Program-made: the position numbers and the translations under genes
Notes under the pieces: generated by a model
Told to the model about the DNA's origin: nothing
Database searches by the model: none
Seen by the model: the letters and a program-made list of their open reading frames with translations, nothing else
Part shown: in pieces, positions 44,810-56,717 of the stretch
How the letters are laid out: each line of letters opens with the position of its first letter
How positions within the stretch are numbered: position 1 is the first letter of the stretch
DNA from: Gnetum montanum
Taxonomy: Eukaryota; Streptophyta; Gnetopsida; Gnetales; Gnetaceae
Length of the DNA stretch: 64,000 nucleotides
Direction of reading: 5' to 3'
NCBI GenBank assembly: GCA_015680685.1
Contig: MNCI01025366.1
Coordinates: 307,455-371,454 of the forward strand

Positions 44810-45070
44810 TTTAGTGGTACATGTTTAAGAGTTTCCAATTTAAGGTCGTAGTGGACCGTTATCATATGCGTAATTTATGAGACAACGGTAAGCTCAATTT
44901 CCTAGATGTCAGTGTAAGACTTCTGTGAACTATGGTGGGGAGTGTAACGTGGCACGTCTAGCATGTCGAGACAGCTAATTTAGAATTTTGTGAAGATCGT
45001 AGTTAATGCGACTGAATTACGAGACGATGATCTATGCATTAGTTTAGGGTCTTTTCAGACCGTAATCTAT
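44810..45070. repeat. Stem-loop repeat array 2, element I
   Basis: It includes GGTC-GTAGTG-GACC (44844-44857) and GGTCT-TTTC-AGACC (45048-45061), each preceded by TTTAAG or TTTAG, as in the other arrays. Units between are worn. It lies just upstream of the opposite-strand gene. Confidence 0.62.
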
Positions 45071-45307
45071 ATGATATCTACAAGATTAATGTTGCGATCT
45101 TCACACTTCATGTCATACTGACATATCTGCATTTTGAGAAAATTTCGCATTGATCAAGCACGCAATAGTTAGTTTCAACCAGTTCATTTATAAGTTGGTG
45201 ATTTCTCCTCAAAGTAGACTAGCAACATTGTGAATTTGAATTAGCCTATAGCAGAAGGAAAGCAAAAGCAAGGAATAAGCAGACTATTTTGTGAAGGTTG
45301 TTTAGTC

Positions 45308-48300
45308 ATGATCATGGTGCCGAAGATCAGAGGCAAACATGTCAAATTGGTGAAGATTGATGAAGTGCATGAGAGTTTACAGCAGGTTTCAAAGGCCAGG
45401 GTCGAAACACTGAAGGCTACTCCACTTGCTCAGTAAGTGGTTTTTTACCCTTCTACATGATTGTTATTTCCGTTGTTATGGCATTGCAATTGTACCTATT
45501 TCGAAGATGAGTACTATGGCGAGCATTGATATCTGGTCATGCGAGCTAAGCTATCGTAGTTTGTACTATTACCACTATCACTGTTGTCGGAGATAGACCT
45601 TGCATAGTCGCAAATGTTTGGGCGATGTTGGGTGATGTTGTGTGTACATAATGCATAACTAGGGAAGTCCAGGTACTATACCCTTATGTAGTATGAATAG
45701 GATTCCATCATCTTACCCATAAATATTGCATGTTACGCCAGGATAATACGCAGTATTACTTTTATAACTGTTTTCAGGGACAGACCTTGCGCAATGGCAA
45801 GGGTTTGGGCAGTTTTTGTAATGCATTTCTAGCGTAACGTGCAATCCCCTAGGAGTCAAGGTAATGAAAACCCTAGTGTTGCTTAATGAAGAAAATTTCT
45901 CTATGTTGTTCTTACGTCGTTAGTATGTCTATATTGTTTCTAATGGAAGTTCTATTTCGTTGTAAAGGATTACGCTAAAGCCCGTCCTAATCGTCTTGGA
46001 CATCATGGGCATTCTATGTTGTTTACATGTCCCCATGGCCAATATTCCTCCTCCTCATGCTCATGTAAAGGAGGAGGTGGTTTGGTTTTGAAGAGGTGCA
46101 CGGGAGTTCCTGTAGTTTTTGTTACGCAACTACAGCATAATTTTTTGGTTGCATCTGCCGCCCAAGATAGTCACTACCATTCTAGAGACACTACTGGTTG
46201 GATTAACACAGAGCATCTTGATGTTTTTGGTGGACGGTTCAATTGAAATTTTGTGGGTACAAGACCATGAACAGAGCACCAGGGGTTTGAGGCGTTTGTC
46301 TTGGATCTAGGATATGCCCAGGTTTAATTGTTATCACACCTACAACACTCTGTTTGTGGCTTGTCATCTTACGACCTATTTCCAGAACCCACCTGGGATT
46401 GTGTATTATGCAGGTGGGTAAGTGTTTCCACAGCGTCGTAATATGCTAACTATTTTTTTGAATTTGTGACCAGTGTAAACAATTGTCTACATTCTATGAT
46501 GTAGGTTTTTTATCAATAATGATGGTCTCCAGGGTGATACAGATACGTTGTCTATGACCGAGATGGCCATAAAGGAGTTCACCTCTATTAGTAATGTACG
46601 TGCTAGTGTTATGGGACAACTAGAATTGGAAATCCCACATTACCCTAACCACTATGTCGAATTCTTCTCCAAGTGCAAAAGGCTTGGATGGTTGGATAAG
46701 GAGTGGACTTTGGATCGCCCTCTCACTCTCGCAGATGTGGAAGAGAAAATCCCATCGTTCCCTTCGCCTTTCAGACACGGTAAATTACGCTATGGTGGTT
46801 TATTGTACAATCTTACTGGGTGGAAACAATGTGTGAAATAATTTTGTTTTGCTATATTGTCTAAACCCTTGTTATATGTTTATAGTTAGGGAATCACAGG
46901 AGATCACTGTTATGGCCTCCGGGCATGAAGCGAACAGTATTTTGTTTCGTTATGGAGACATAAAAGAAGCACAACGTTGGCTCAGCCATAGTGCGGCCCC
47001 AGCTGTCCTAACCAATAACCTCTAGGAAGCTAGACTAATGGAATTGTTTTTGGCTGTAACCCTTGACGTCACCGCGGGTGAAATGTTGACCCTAGTTAAC
47101 TCCTTCAACAAAGAAGCCAACAGTCTTTACCTGTGCTTAATGTGCGCGTAAGTTTTGACATTGACGCTTGACTATTCACTGACTATTTTGGTGTTCACTT
47201 TGATGGCTTTCTGGTAGAGGAAAAGTCAAAAAGTAGTTCTAAGTACCAGAAGGAGATAGAGGAGTGGCTGGGGGTTAACAAGGAAGTGAAAGGAATCCCT
47301 GTTGATAAAATCGAGCTGGAGGTGGCTCATACTATTTATCCCCTCTTTCGAGCCCACGCCTTCCCCAAGTTGCTTTTCCAGGGGATAATCCTTACCATAG
47401 AATAGGCTTGGATCATGCAGGAGGTTATGGAGGAGGGGACGCGGTATAATTGGGCCAGCTACTTCGCTAAAGGTCTGCAAGTTGAAATGGTCAAGCTTCG
47501 CAAGAAGCTTGAGTCCCGCTTCAATGTGCATTTTTCCTTCTTTATAGCTTACTTTCAATGTTTTGCCAAATTATTGGTGGTTCAGAGGGATGGAATATGG
47601 GTGCAACAGGATTGCAACTAGATTTCCAAACCTTGGATTTCCCAGGTTTTTGGCACTACCCGATCGCAAGACCCTCCCGAAGGCATTAGGGATTCACTTT
47701 CACTTACTACCAAGAGTTTGACAACGCCTCGTACGTGGGGCCAGGATAGCATGGGTGGAGTACTCCCTTCTCTCATCGGTAGTGTGTCAAAAGGGAAATG
47801 CCTTATAGCAGAAATAGTGGATTCATCAGTCTAGTGGAAAAAGCATCGTCTAATCGTGGAGTCCGCTAGTCCAACTAACGTAAAGAGGAAGAGGTTGCAA
47901 ATTAAGTTTCATGGGAATGATCCCCCAGCTGGTAAGTAAAGAGATGCATAATTAGTTTATATATTTGTTACACTGCGTATAGACGTAGTGTCACATAACT
48001 TTTATGAATGTTTTGTTCAACTATTTTTTTTAGCAGACAAAGGGAAGAATGTAGCAGAGTTGACCCCTAAAACGAGGGCAATAGTTATATGACGTGAAGG
48101 AGGGGCCCCAATTTTGGAAAAGGAGATCCCTATTAGTAATGTAGGTGGCACACAAGTTCCTATGCGCGAAGAAGAGATAGAAGTAGAGGATGCTAAAGTC
48201 CTTCCGAATGAACTGGGAAAAAAGGAGCAGCTTGTCGCTAGTTAGTTTGAATTTTCCTCAAAGGGCAGTCTCATGTTACTACCATCGAGGGTTTTTTTGA

Positions 48301-49758
48301 AGCGATTTTTTGCGTTATCGTAATGTCACAATTATCCTTTATGTCTATCACACTGCGTCTAACCCGTTTTTGTTTGCGTAATAGGTACTTCTGACGCTAG
48401 CATCGTGTCTTTGCCAGAGGCACCCACTCAGCATTAGGGTTAGACCCTTGATAAATTTTCCTTTATGGAAGGCATTGCAGAGGATATGATTGGCCGCCTA
48501 GAGAAAATTGATCCTGAGATTGGTACATGAGTGTTAGCAGGGATTGTTGGCATTACGATATTGTATCATTTTGTTGCGTCTCACAATTATTTTTATGTTA
48601 CAGGATCTCGCCTCAGATGGGATCCCAAAGAGCCCATTGACTTGGACACCGCTCCTGAACCCTCACTAGAGCTGACCAAAGTGCCTCACAACCTTTACGA
48701 AGCAATGCGTAAATGTGCATTACACTCGACCCACTCTTTATGGGAGTGCCAGAACATCAACAAAGCTCTTTGGAAGAGGTTGCATAAAGTAGAAAAAGAG
48801 AAGACATTCCTAACCAGTAGGGTTGAGGACCTGGAGTCCCGCAATGAATTTCTGCTAGCTCAAGAGGCCAATGATGAGAACTGATAGACAACTGTAATTG
48901 ACTATGCCCGCTATTGGACGGTCATTAGAAACAATGTCCAAGCCAATCGTGAACTCATTGAGCAACAGATGCAAATGAATCTCCTTGCCCAGAAGAACCA
49001 AGACTGGAAGGATTATTGCAAAATGGTCCAAGAATGGGGGCAGACACAGAAAGATCATAAGAACGTGTATAAATGGGAATGTGCTACCTACCGCCAACAT
49101 TATAGGGATTCTACTGTTGAAGCGTAGTCCCTTTGACTATTTCTTGATGTCATCGATGCTTCTGAGGTGTACAAAAAGTTTCAGGAGCAAGTGATAGTAA
49201 GCGCCTCCCCAGAGAGGAAAATACCCCTCCCTGGTGGGGAAACCACTATCCCTTCTTTCTTCCCTGAATCGCCCCGATGGACTCCTATGGAAAAGGGGAA
49301 GGTTAAGGTTAGAACTAATCTAGGAGATGATGTTTGGTCTAAGCTTACCGAGGACAAGATCATGCAACATTTGTGGGTTGGTTTGGAATAGGTTCCTTTC
49401 ACGGCTGACATGGGACCATCATAGGTAAGTTGTAGGATTATTGCATTCTTGTTATGCGTAATCTCAATGATAATGCTAACGTGTGCATCATGTCAAACTG
49501 TAGGATCGGAACGAGGAGGATCCTCATGCAAATGAGTGTAATGGAGATGATGGTCCTCGTGAAGAGGGTCTTCACAAGGAGGAGCGTAATGAATATGATG
49601 GTCCTTGTGAAAAGGGTCTTCACGAGGAAGAGCCTTGCAGAGAGGACCGCCCTCATGAAGAGACCCCACAAGAAGGAAGTCCTTACGAGTATGATTTTCT
49701 TGAGGCAGAGGTGGAGTTGGATGATACAGGTGAAAGTGTTAGTAAAGGTGACATGTGA
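45308..49758 (+). pseudogene. Opposite-strand, intron-containing gene inside element I
   Basis: A plus-strand gene antisense to gag-pol. Exon one is 45308-45432 (MIMVPKIRGKHVKLVKIDEV, donor GTAAGT). An intron 46418-46504 is well supported: GTAAGT to TAG, and the frame runs GIVYYAGG to FFINNDGLQGD. Later exons give HYPNHYVEFFSKCKRLGWLD, MASGHEANSILFRYGDIKEA and, after a TTACAG acceptor near 48604, a coiled-coil region (48605-49110). The last intron is about 49425-49503. Exon 49504-49758 encodes an acidic repeated tail (DGPREEGLHKEE, then DGPCEKGLHEEE). Some stops (for example in the 46841 and 47033 areas) suggest decay or exon ends I mis-set. I do not recognise the domain. Opposite-strand extra genes are known in Tat elements (for example gene 23 of Grande), usually after IN; here it lies between PR and RT. 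Confidence 0.6.
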
Positions 49759-50295
49759 CATGGCCATATTGGTCAACATTTTATTATATTGGAATGCAGT
49801 AAAAGACAATATTTTTTTTGGCCTATGTAGGCTAGAGTAAAGATCTTATCTTTCATGAAGCAGAACATATAGGAGGTCGTAAATAGTTTAAGGCCATTTC
49901 AGACCTTGCCATCGTAAACGTAAATGAATAAACGAAATTTCTAGTTTTAGGCTGTAGCGGGCCGTAAATAGTTTAAAGCCATTTCAGGCCGTAAATAGTT
50001 TAAGGCCATTTCGGGCCTTCCTCGTAAACATAAATGAATAAACAAAATCATCAATTTTAGGCCGTAGCGGGCCATAAATAGTTTAAGGCCATTTCGGGCC
50101 ATCATCATCTTAAGCGTAAAAGAGTAAAGTACATTTGCCAGTTTTAGGCCATGGCGGGCCATCACTAGTTTAAGGCCATTTCGGGCCATTATCATCTTGT
50201 GCGTAAAGGGATAATGTACATTTGCCAGTTTTAGACCATGGTGGGTCGTCATTAGTTTAAGGCCATTTTGGGCCATTACCATGCGTAAAATGATA
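49759..50295. repeat. Stem-loop repeat array 3, element I
   Basis: The most regular array (mainly 49860-50295). Two unit types alternate: AAGGCC-ATTTCG-GGCC and TTTTAGGCC-GTAGCG-GGCC. They are joined by CGTAAA.ATAAATGAATAAAC or GTAAA..GATAATGTACATTTGCC spacers. AAGGCC..GGCCTT near 50000 is a perfect 6-bp stem. It lies between the protease and the 3' end of the opposite-strand gene. Confidence 0.75.
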
Positions 50296-50491
50296 ACACG
50301 ACACAAGAAAATGCATAAACTGCGTAATAGTAAACAATGTGGACTGATACAACATGTTACACTAACGTGTTCATTTGCTAGCTCTGTAGTTGTTTCTTGA
50401 TCATTTTTAGGTTTGGCAACACGTATAGGTGAGGAAGCTTATTATAGCATTCCTCTACACTACCATCTTCACCCTGGAAGGGTAGTTCAAC
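50296..50491 (-). other. Protease-proximal spacer, element I
   Basis: Minus-strand coding continues weakly (GEDGSVEECYNKLPHLYVLP) after the protease stop. No other feature was seen. Confidence 0.45.
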
Positions 50492-50990
50492 CTAAGTCAA
50501 GCTTTCATTGGCCACTGTGTCGGCCTGTTCAACTATTGGGATAGGGGTTTGATCTTCAGGGACTTCAACCTCCGACCCTTGTTCCATTTCTACGTTATTA
50601 ACTACTTGATTGGTCATCTTATCACCATGGATGATCACTTCCCCTCCTACATAGGGCAAGTGGATCTCTTGATGAATGGGTGATGAGACTGTCCTTAATC
50701 GAGCTAACCAAGACCTCCCTAAGATTAGATTGAAGCCGGGCATCTCCTCAACAACGATGAATATTGCGTTTATGGGGAATTGATCCCCTGCTACAAAGTT
50801 GATGTGTACCGTCCCTTTAACTTGCACTCTTGCCTCTTTAAATGATTTTAGACATGTCATTGTCATGGGATTGATCTGGTCAAGCAAACCTAGTTTGTCC
50901 ACTATAGGGAATGGGATGACATTGGCAGCGGCCCCGTCATCCATGTGTACTCTCCGAATTCTATACTAGCTGACCCAAATAGTGATGAAC
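50492..50990 (-). pseudogene. Aspartic protease, element I
   Basis: It is open for 150 codons from 50944. MDDGAAANVIPF holds the active-site motif (Asp-Asp-Gly, a form found in Tat-type proteases). KLGLLDQINPMTMTCLKSFK, GTVHINFVAGDQFPI, and FNLILGRSWLARLRTVSSPI (the GRSWL flap-side motif) follow. An acidic tail ends at 50492. The domain itself looks intact, but upstream sequence is in another frame, so a Gag-Pro fusion would need a frameshift or repair. Confidence 0.85.
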
Positions 50991-53900
50991 ATGGACGCTA
51001 TTGTCACTCGACTCTTTTCTGGGTCATCCTTAATGGACTTGTAATGAAATGTCAATTGGGGAGATTGTAGTTGTTCAGCAGTGTGAGGAAGCATAACCAA
51101 ATGGATTGCTTCTTCATTTGCTGGCAAGTTTTTGTCCACTGGTATGGATGTTAGCATGCGAACCATGGCTTCGCGATGCTTTTGGGATGTCATCAACAAG
51201 TCGTACAGGCTCAACATTGTATCTTTTTTTGAGAGCCTGCTTGACTTGCATAAAAGCATCAAGGAGATCATGCCCACGATCTGGTTTGTTACCTTTTTCC
51301 TCTTCCATTCATCCCAGGAGACGAATTTCTCAAGGTTGAACAGCTTCTAGTTGAAGGTTGTATTTTCTTGGGTAGGGAGAAGGTGGTCGCGTTTGCGTAA
51401 CGTCACCTTTTTTGGAAGAAGATGGGGCCAAGGGCATCGAGGTGAGGGGTGTAGGCTTGGGAAGCCCTAGTGTAAGTTGGTCCTTGGTTGTGTTACCCAT
51501 CATACCTCCTTCTCCTTTCATGTTAGGTTGTGATTGAGGCATTGAATTAGAGATTCGCTCCTGCGTAGCAGGAGCAACTGAAGGCTTTGGCACCTTCATG
51601 ACAAAGGGTGCCCTAGGTGTGGGCGCGAGCTGGGCCGCAGCTTTACCAATAGTGGGGTGCAGAATGAAGGTAGGAGATAGGACTCGAAGGATGAAAGGTT
51701 GTCGCTGAGCCACACCCATCGATGTTGACGGGCTTGTCATCTGAGACGAGCGAGGAGGCACACGCAACACAAAGGGTTACTTTGGTTGTGCCTGGTCATC
51801 ACCCTCCATACCCACTATGTTAATAGTGTACCCTATGTTATTTGCATTTAACAGGTCCTAGTACACATGCATGGGTTGGTTTTCCAGATGGACTGGATTA
51901 CTGTTGTCTAAGATCAGGTCACCTTGATCAATCATACGTTGAATGTCATCTTTCAACACCCAGCAATAATCCGTGTCGTGACCATACAATTGGTGGTAGT
52001 TGCAAAACCGGTCCAACCTAAAGTTCTTGGGGACTGGCAGTTCGTTAGGTTGGGCCAAGGAGGGGTTCTTGAGTAGCTCACAATGGCACTTGTGGCATTT
52101 CAGAGCCTCCTTGGACACCTTCTTGTGTTGGATGTGACCAGTTCCGAATAATTGCTTCAGAAATTCTGAAGGCTTTACAGGTAGGACCGCGTAATTTGAG
52201 CGATCCTTATGCTTAAATTTAGGCCTCAGTTGCGGAGGTGCTTTAGGGGCAGAAGGAGTTTCTTGATTGGTGCTGTTTGAGCTAGTTGTGGACTTAGCAA
52301 GCTCCGTAGATGTTTTCTTATTGTTGTTTTTCCTCTTGGCCCCCTCGACAACCGCTGCTACTGTCACTATCGTAGCTTTGCCTTTGTACTTACCTTTGCT
52401 GTGGGCATTTTTGTAGACCACATACACTAGATCTTTGCTAGCCTCTGCCATGTCTTGGATGCTCTTAGTCTGAGCAAAGTCTTGGCTGAGGGAGCAGGGA
52501 GCAAGGTAGTATAGCTTAGACTTGATAAAGTCGTTAACTGCCCCCTTGAAGATTGTCAACAGATGGGCCTCCGCGATGGGTTCGCAGATTTCGTTTAAGG
52601 TGGCACTCCACAGTTGTATAAACTTTTGAACTAACTCGAGCGGGTCTTTCTTGACTCCCATGAGCTAGTCCAACGTGACTTTTGGTTTTAGGTTGTACTT
52701 GAAACGAGTCACAAACTGAGTTAATAGCTCCTCCAAAGTTGAAATCGAAGCACGTGGGAGTGCTCGATACCAGTCTAGAGCTTTACCCATTAGGGACATA
52801 GCAAAGACACAGATGATAGTATGTGGCTATTGTTGCAATAGCAACGACTCTGACCTAAAAGTAACTAAATGGGCATTGGGATCACCTTCCCCATTGTATT
52901 TCGTAAAATGGGGGAGTGGCATCCTAGGTGGTAACGATAAAATAGGCACTATCGGATTAATAGGATCATCATGGTAAAAATCCATGATTTGTACTATGTC
53001 AGAATTGGTAGCCTTGAGGTGCTTAACTTTCTCCGTAAGGGTCTGAATAAGCTGGAAGGCTTGATCCAGACCCATAGACAGAGAGGTCATTTGTGGAACG
53101 GTAGGAGGAGCCATGCTGGGTGGTGGAATAGGGATGGCCACCACCAGCTGTGCCATTGGATATGCTGTTTGTATGGCCAGGGGCACAGACAACGACCCTA
53201 TAATGAGGTTTGGCATTTGCGAGACCTGATTTTGATGATGGGGGAGATGGGACATCTGCGTAGGATGCGCAACGAGAGACATGTTTGGAACCCACCATGC
53301 TGTAGTGGCGGGCCCTATCGTGTGGGTCGGGATGAACGTAGATGTTGTATGCAATTGTGAAGTAGGTATCGCGTGTACATACGATGGCATGGGCACAGAT
53401 GCACAATGAGATGGATTAGGTAATTGCACTTGCTGAGGAATGATTTGGGATAGGACACCACCCGAGAGGGTAGTCGGAGAAAGAAAATGTAGCTGAGGTG
53501 AGTGCGGGACTCAGTTAGTATTCAATAATGTCAAGGGCATGGTGACCATGAACAATGGATTTACACGGGACGTCGTGGAGGGAGGGGCCATGGCAAAATC
53601 AGCATGACTGCCTCCCTCAGAGTGGGAATCTAGATCATCTTGCCCATCATGAAGCGTTTCATCACAGAACAACTCCTCTTGTTGTTTTGTTGATGTCCTA
53701 GCCATCAGCATTTGATCTAGGATCCACTATTGTTGATTCATCAGGCAAATAGTGGTGTTCTGTGAAGGAATAAATTCCTTCCCGTTGCAGTATATGAACT
53801 TGTATTCTCATTTTTCTTCGAGTTCTTGTGGATACATGGGCAGGTTTGCTGCAAGTTTAGCACAAAGGAAATTGTAATGTTCCCTGCACTGAGCATGTTC

Positions 53901-54060
53901 CTCAGGCTCCTTGTTTTGAAGCCTGAGGGAATGACATGGTCACACTGGACTAGTTGGCAGCTCGACCATAGGAGGCGTAACTTGTAGAGTCCAAGGATTC
54001 TCGAGGTTGGCAGTGTCAACAGTGGTGGTTGATGTAGCCATTCTCTACATGTTTCAGGAA
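50991..54060 (-). pseudogene. Tat-like gag, element I
   Basis: It starts near 54040 (MATSTTTVD) and extends to about 51000 with stops between open segments. A Pro-rich N-terminal part, 53429-52827, ends with PLPHFTKYNGEGDPNAHLVT, the capsid start. The capsid continues in ALDWYRALPRASISTLEELL, then 52661-51858 (DPLELVQKFIQLWSATLNEI and a Lys-rich stretch). The zinc motif FCNYHQLYGHDTDYCWVLKD is at about 51930-51990. A Pro-rich tail (51770-51330) follows. It is the longest gag remnant in the window (the 267-codon segment is uninterrupted). Confidence 0.87.
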
Positions 54061-54296
54061 TAATGACGATAAGGATAGAGATCACAAGGGCAAAGGAAAA
54101 CTAAGGCAATAATCGGGGCTTTCTACCCTGTAGGATTCCAAAGGAATTGTCGAAGTGACCAATCTGCACCACACAATCTGGTAAACAACCATGGAGGTAT
54201 TATGCTTACGTCGATCTACAATGGGTACAGATAGCTTACAGGACTACCCGAAAAATGTGGATTGGATATGAGGCCCTCCTTCTAGCACCAGAAAAC
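54061..54296 (-). promoter_or_regulatory. Leader and candidate primer site, element I
   Basis: After the LTR end the minus strand reads GTTTTCTGGTGCTAGAAGG. CTGGTGCTAGAAGGAGGGC (about 54273-54291) is the likely primer-binding region, but I cannot name its tRNA with confidence. The rest is untranslated leader. Confidence 0.5.
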
Positions 54297-55809
54297 TGTA
54301 ACGATGGAAAATGCCGATTGCTAGAAATACCAAGCAAAGTTCTGTGTACACAGTTCCAACCCCAGATCCATATGGGGGCCATGCTCAAGAAGACGAATCT
54401 GAGGTGCCCTAAACGATCTTGTTGATTAGACAGGGACTTACTTAATTAATAAAATTTTTGTAATAATTGGATGGCAAAATGGCGATTTCAATGAGGAGAT
54501 ATAATATTGTTAATCTTGAAGGTAATTGAAAGCGATCTAAATGATTTAAAGAAATTGCAAAATCCGTATAGATAGGATGCAGGAAACTGGATTTAGAGAG
54601 TGTGCAATCCTAAGATCTAGGATTTAACTTATGAACAAAATATGTTGGATACAAAGATTACAGGCGGACTTCAGTTTAGACGAAGCACATGCCAACAACA
54701 AGAAAGCTATTTAAAGATAAAACAAGCAAAGGTCGATCTACCTTGTTCTAGCCAATCTGGGCGCAAGGGAATCAGACCTGAAGTAGAATATCCGTTAACT
54801 GGCTATTTCTAATCAAGGATTCTTGCCAATCACCTTCGATATTCTTACGATCACTGATCCTCTTTTGCTCTCTTGTCAATCTTTTCCAAAAGTTATCAAC
54901 GATTGTCAATGAAAGAAAATTTCTTACGAAGAAAATTTTCCTATCGAGAGAAATTTTTGCCAACCCTTGATCCTTGTCAACTAGAGTATTTATAAGGTTA
55001 GGGTCAAGAGAAAAATGTGGTTTAGATGACGCATGTCCTGAACCTACTAAATACTGTTGACTTGATGTGTTTGTGTTTGAAGCTTGCAGTGCCACGTTGC
55101 ATTACATTCTGAAGCGTAATGCATCATAATCTACTTTTACTAAACTTTAGCAACAAATTGTTCTTTGGTTACACTGTAATACGCTAGAGAGCGTATTGTG
55201 ACGTATGAACTATTGATGCCTGAATTGTGTTATCTCTGTCATTTCTTGCATTACGCTGTGTAGCGTAATTCAACGTAAAATAGCGAACCTACAAAAAAAT
55301 GAAGTGTTGTTAGCGCGCTTCCCTTGTTTCTGTTCAGTCTTTCTGGGGTTTATTATGCTACACTATGTATTGTAGCATAATAGGCCCTTAGCTGAAAAAG
55401 AAAACTTGCTAATATGTGTGACATGCTGCAGATCTTTGCTTGAGCCTTGAGATTTTTTTGGATCATCGAGGTCTCGAATTTTTCCATCTCCGTTGTTGCG
55501 ATTAGATGGATTGTCTTCTGGCATTATGCTGCGTTATGCTACATTACGTTGTGTTGTGTAATGCAGCGTAATATGCCAAAATTTAAGATTTTTGAAACAT
55601 AAAAAAAACTTGTGAAGTTGAAGGCTTGTCTTCGTGCACTCCTTGTCTTATTCTGTCCTCTGGAGTCTATTACGCTGTGCTGCGTAGTGTGGCGCAACAG
55701 ACCCTTAGCCTAAAAGGGAACTTGCTGAGCCGTGACTTGTCACAAATCCTTGCCTGAGTCGCAAGATTTTGCTGAACCGTTGAGGCCTCGAAATTGTCAT
55801 GGTGTTTCA
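54297..55809 (-). repeat. 5' LTR of element I (1513 bp)
   Basis: It starts TGTAAC and ends GTTTCA in plus coordinates and pairs with 40109-41642. TATA (minus) is at about 54984-54997. The stem-loop ATTACGCT-GTGT-AGCGTAAT at 55250-55269 is conserved with the other LTR. The CTAAG duplication follows. Confidence 0.93.
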
Positions 55810-56717
55810 CTAAGGGCCTATGTTAACTTAATGACTACTAGTGTCTATAAATTATTAAGAGTACAAAATTATTTACTCTACATACAAATTCCTTATTCAT
55901 ATGAAGAGAAGAATAACAAGAAATTTTGGAAAGAACTGATTAAAGACTAGAGCAAGGATGTTGATGAACATTTAAAAGGGAAGTTCAATATAGTTAGACA
56001 CCAAGTAGGAAAACACACTGAATGGCAATGAATTTGTGAAAGCTACAACAAATATTTATGTTAAATTTGTGATTCATTATGCAACATTCAAGAAATTAGC
56101 AAAAAATAAAAAAAATATGAAATTTTAGTGGCTATCAAGAATTTTTCATTAATAGAGAAGGAGAAGGAAGAATGAGAAACTATTTTGCAAACATCAATTA
56201 GTAAATATGAACAAATAAAATCATATTTTCATAATGGGATTGTATAAATCATATATCGAGCTTGAATTACAACTACTAGATCAAGAATTGAGTCAAATAG
56301 CTCTTTTTACAAAGGACAAGGAAAAGGAAATTAGAAAGATTAAGAAAGAGTATTTACTAGAGAAAGAAGAATTAAAGGATAAATCTTGTAAGCTAAAGAA
56401 AGAAGTTAAACATCTTCATGCAACCAACCAAGAATTAGTGATAAAGCATTAGAGACTCAAAGTCAACATCCAAGAAGGTAAGGAGAGGAAGCATGTTGTA
56501 AACTCAATAGTAGAGGCATACAAACAATAGTTCATCTTGAAAGAAGAATTGAAGGTTTACAAGGAAAAATTAGAAGATCTACAAAAGAAAATGAAAGAAC
56601 TCAAGGCATCAATGAAGTAGCAATAGTAAGATAGACTATCCTTAGAAGATGTACTAGAAGTTGAAGTGCTTTCTCCTTCCACTATTGAATTAGCATCTAA
56701 TTAAAGAGAGTAATCAT
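55810..56717 (+). pseudogene. Internal region of element H, second part (coiled-coil ORF)
   Basis: It continues the H reading frame across the CTAAG site (AYVNLMTTSVYKLLRVQNYL, then YEEKNNKKFWKELIKD). 56234-56452 is an open, Lys/Glu-rich stretch with strong coiled-coil character (ELELQLLDQELSQIALFTKD, KEKEIRKIKKEYLLEKEELK), followed after stops by more of the same (KEELKVYKEKLEDLQKKMKE). It could be a gag-like or structural protein. The family is not recognised. It ends just before the right repeat. Confidence 0.5.

Larger units (their letters stand above)
40109..55809 (-). mobile_element. Tat-like Ty3/gypsy element I, 15.7 kb, nested in H
   Basis: LTRs at 40109-41642 and 54297-55809, with identical CTAAG flanks (40104-40108 and 55810-55814) as a perfect 5-bp target duplication. 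In minus-strand order it carries gag, PR, a stem-loop array, an opposite-strand gene, a second array, an RT-IN fusion, a third array and a polypurine tract. The gag zinc motif (CNYHQLYGHDTDYC) is the form I associate with the Tat lineage. RT is internally deleted, so it is non-autonomous. Confidence 0.92.

Noticed and set aside
46016-46246. Separate small plus-strand gene
   Set aside because: It overlaps the opposite-strand gene of element I in a competing frame. The neighbouring frame joins better to the spliced exon at 46505.
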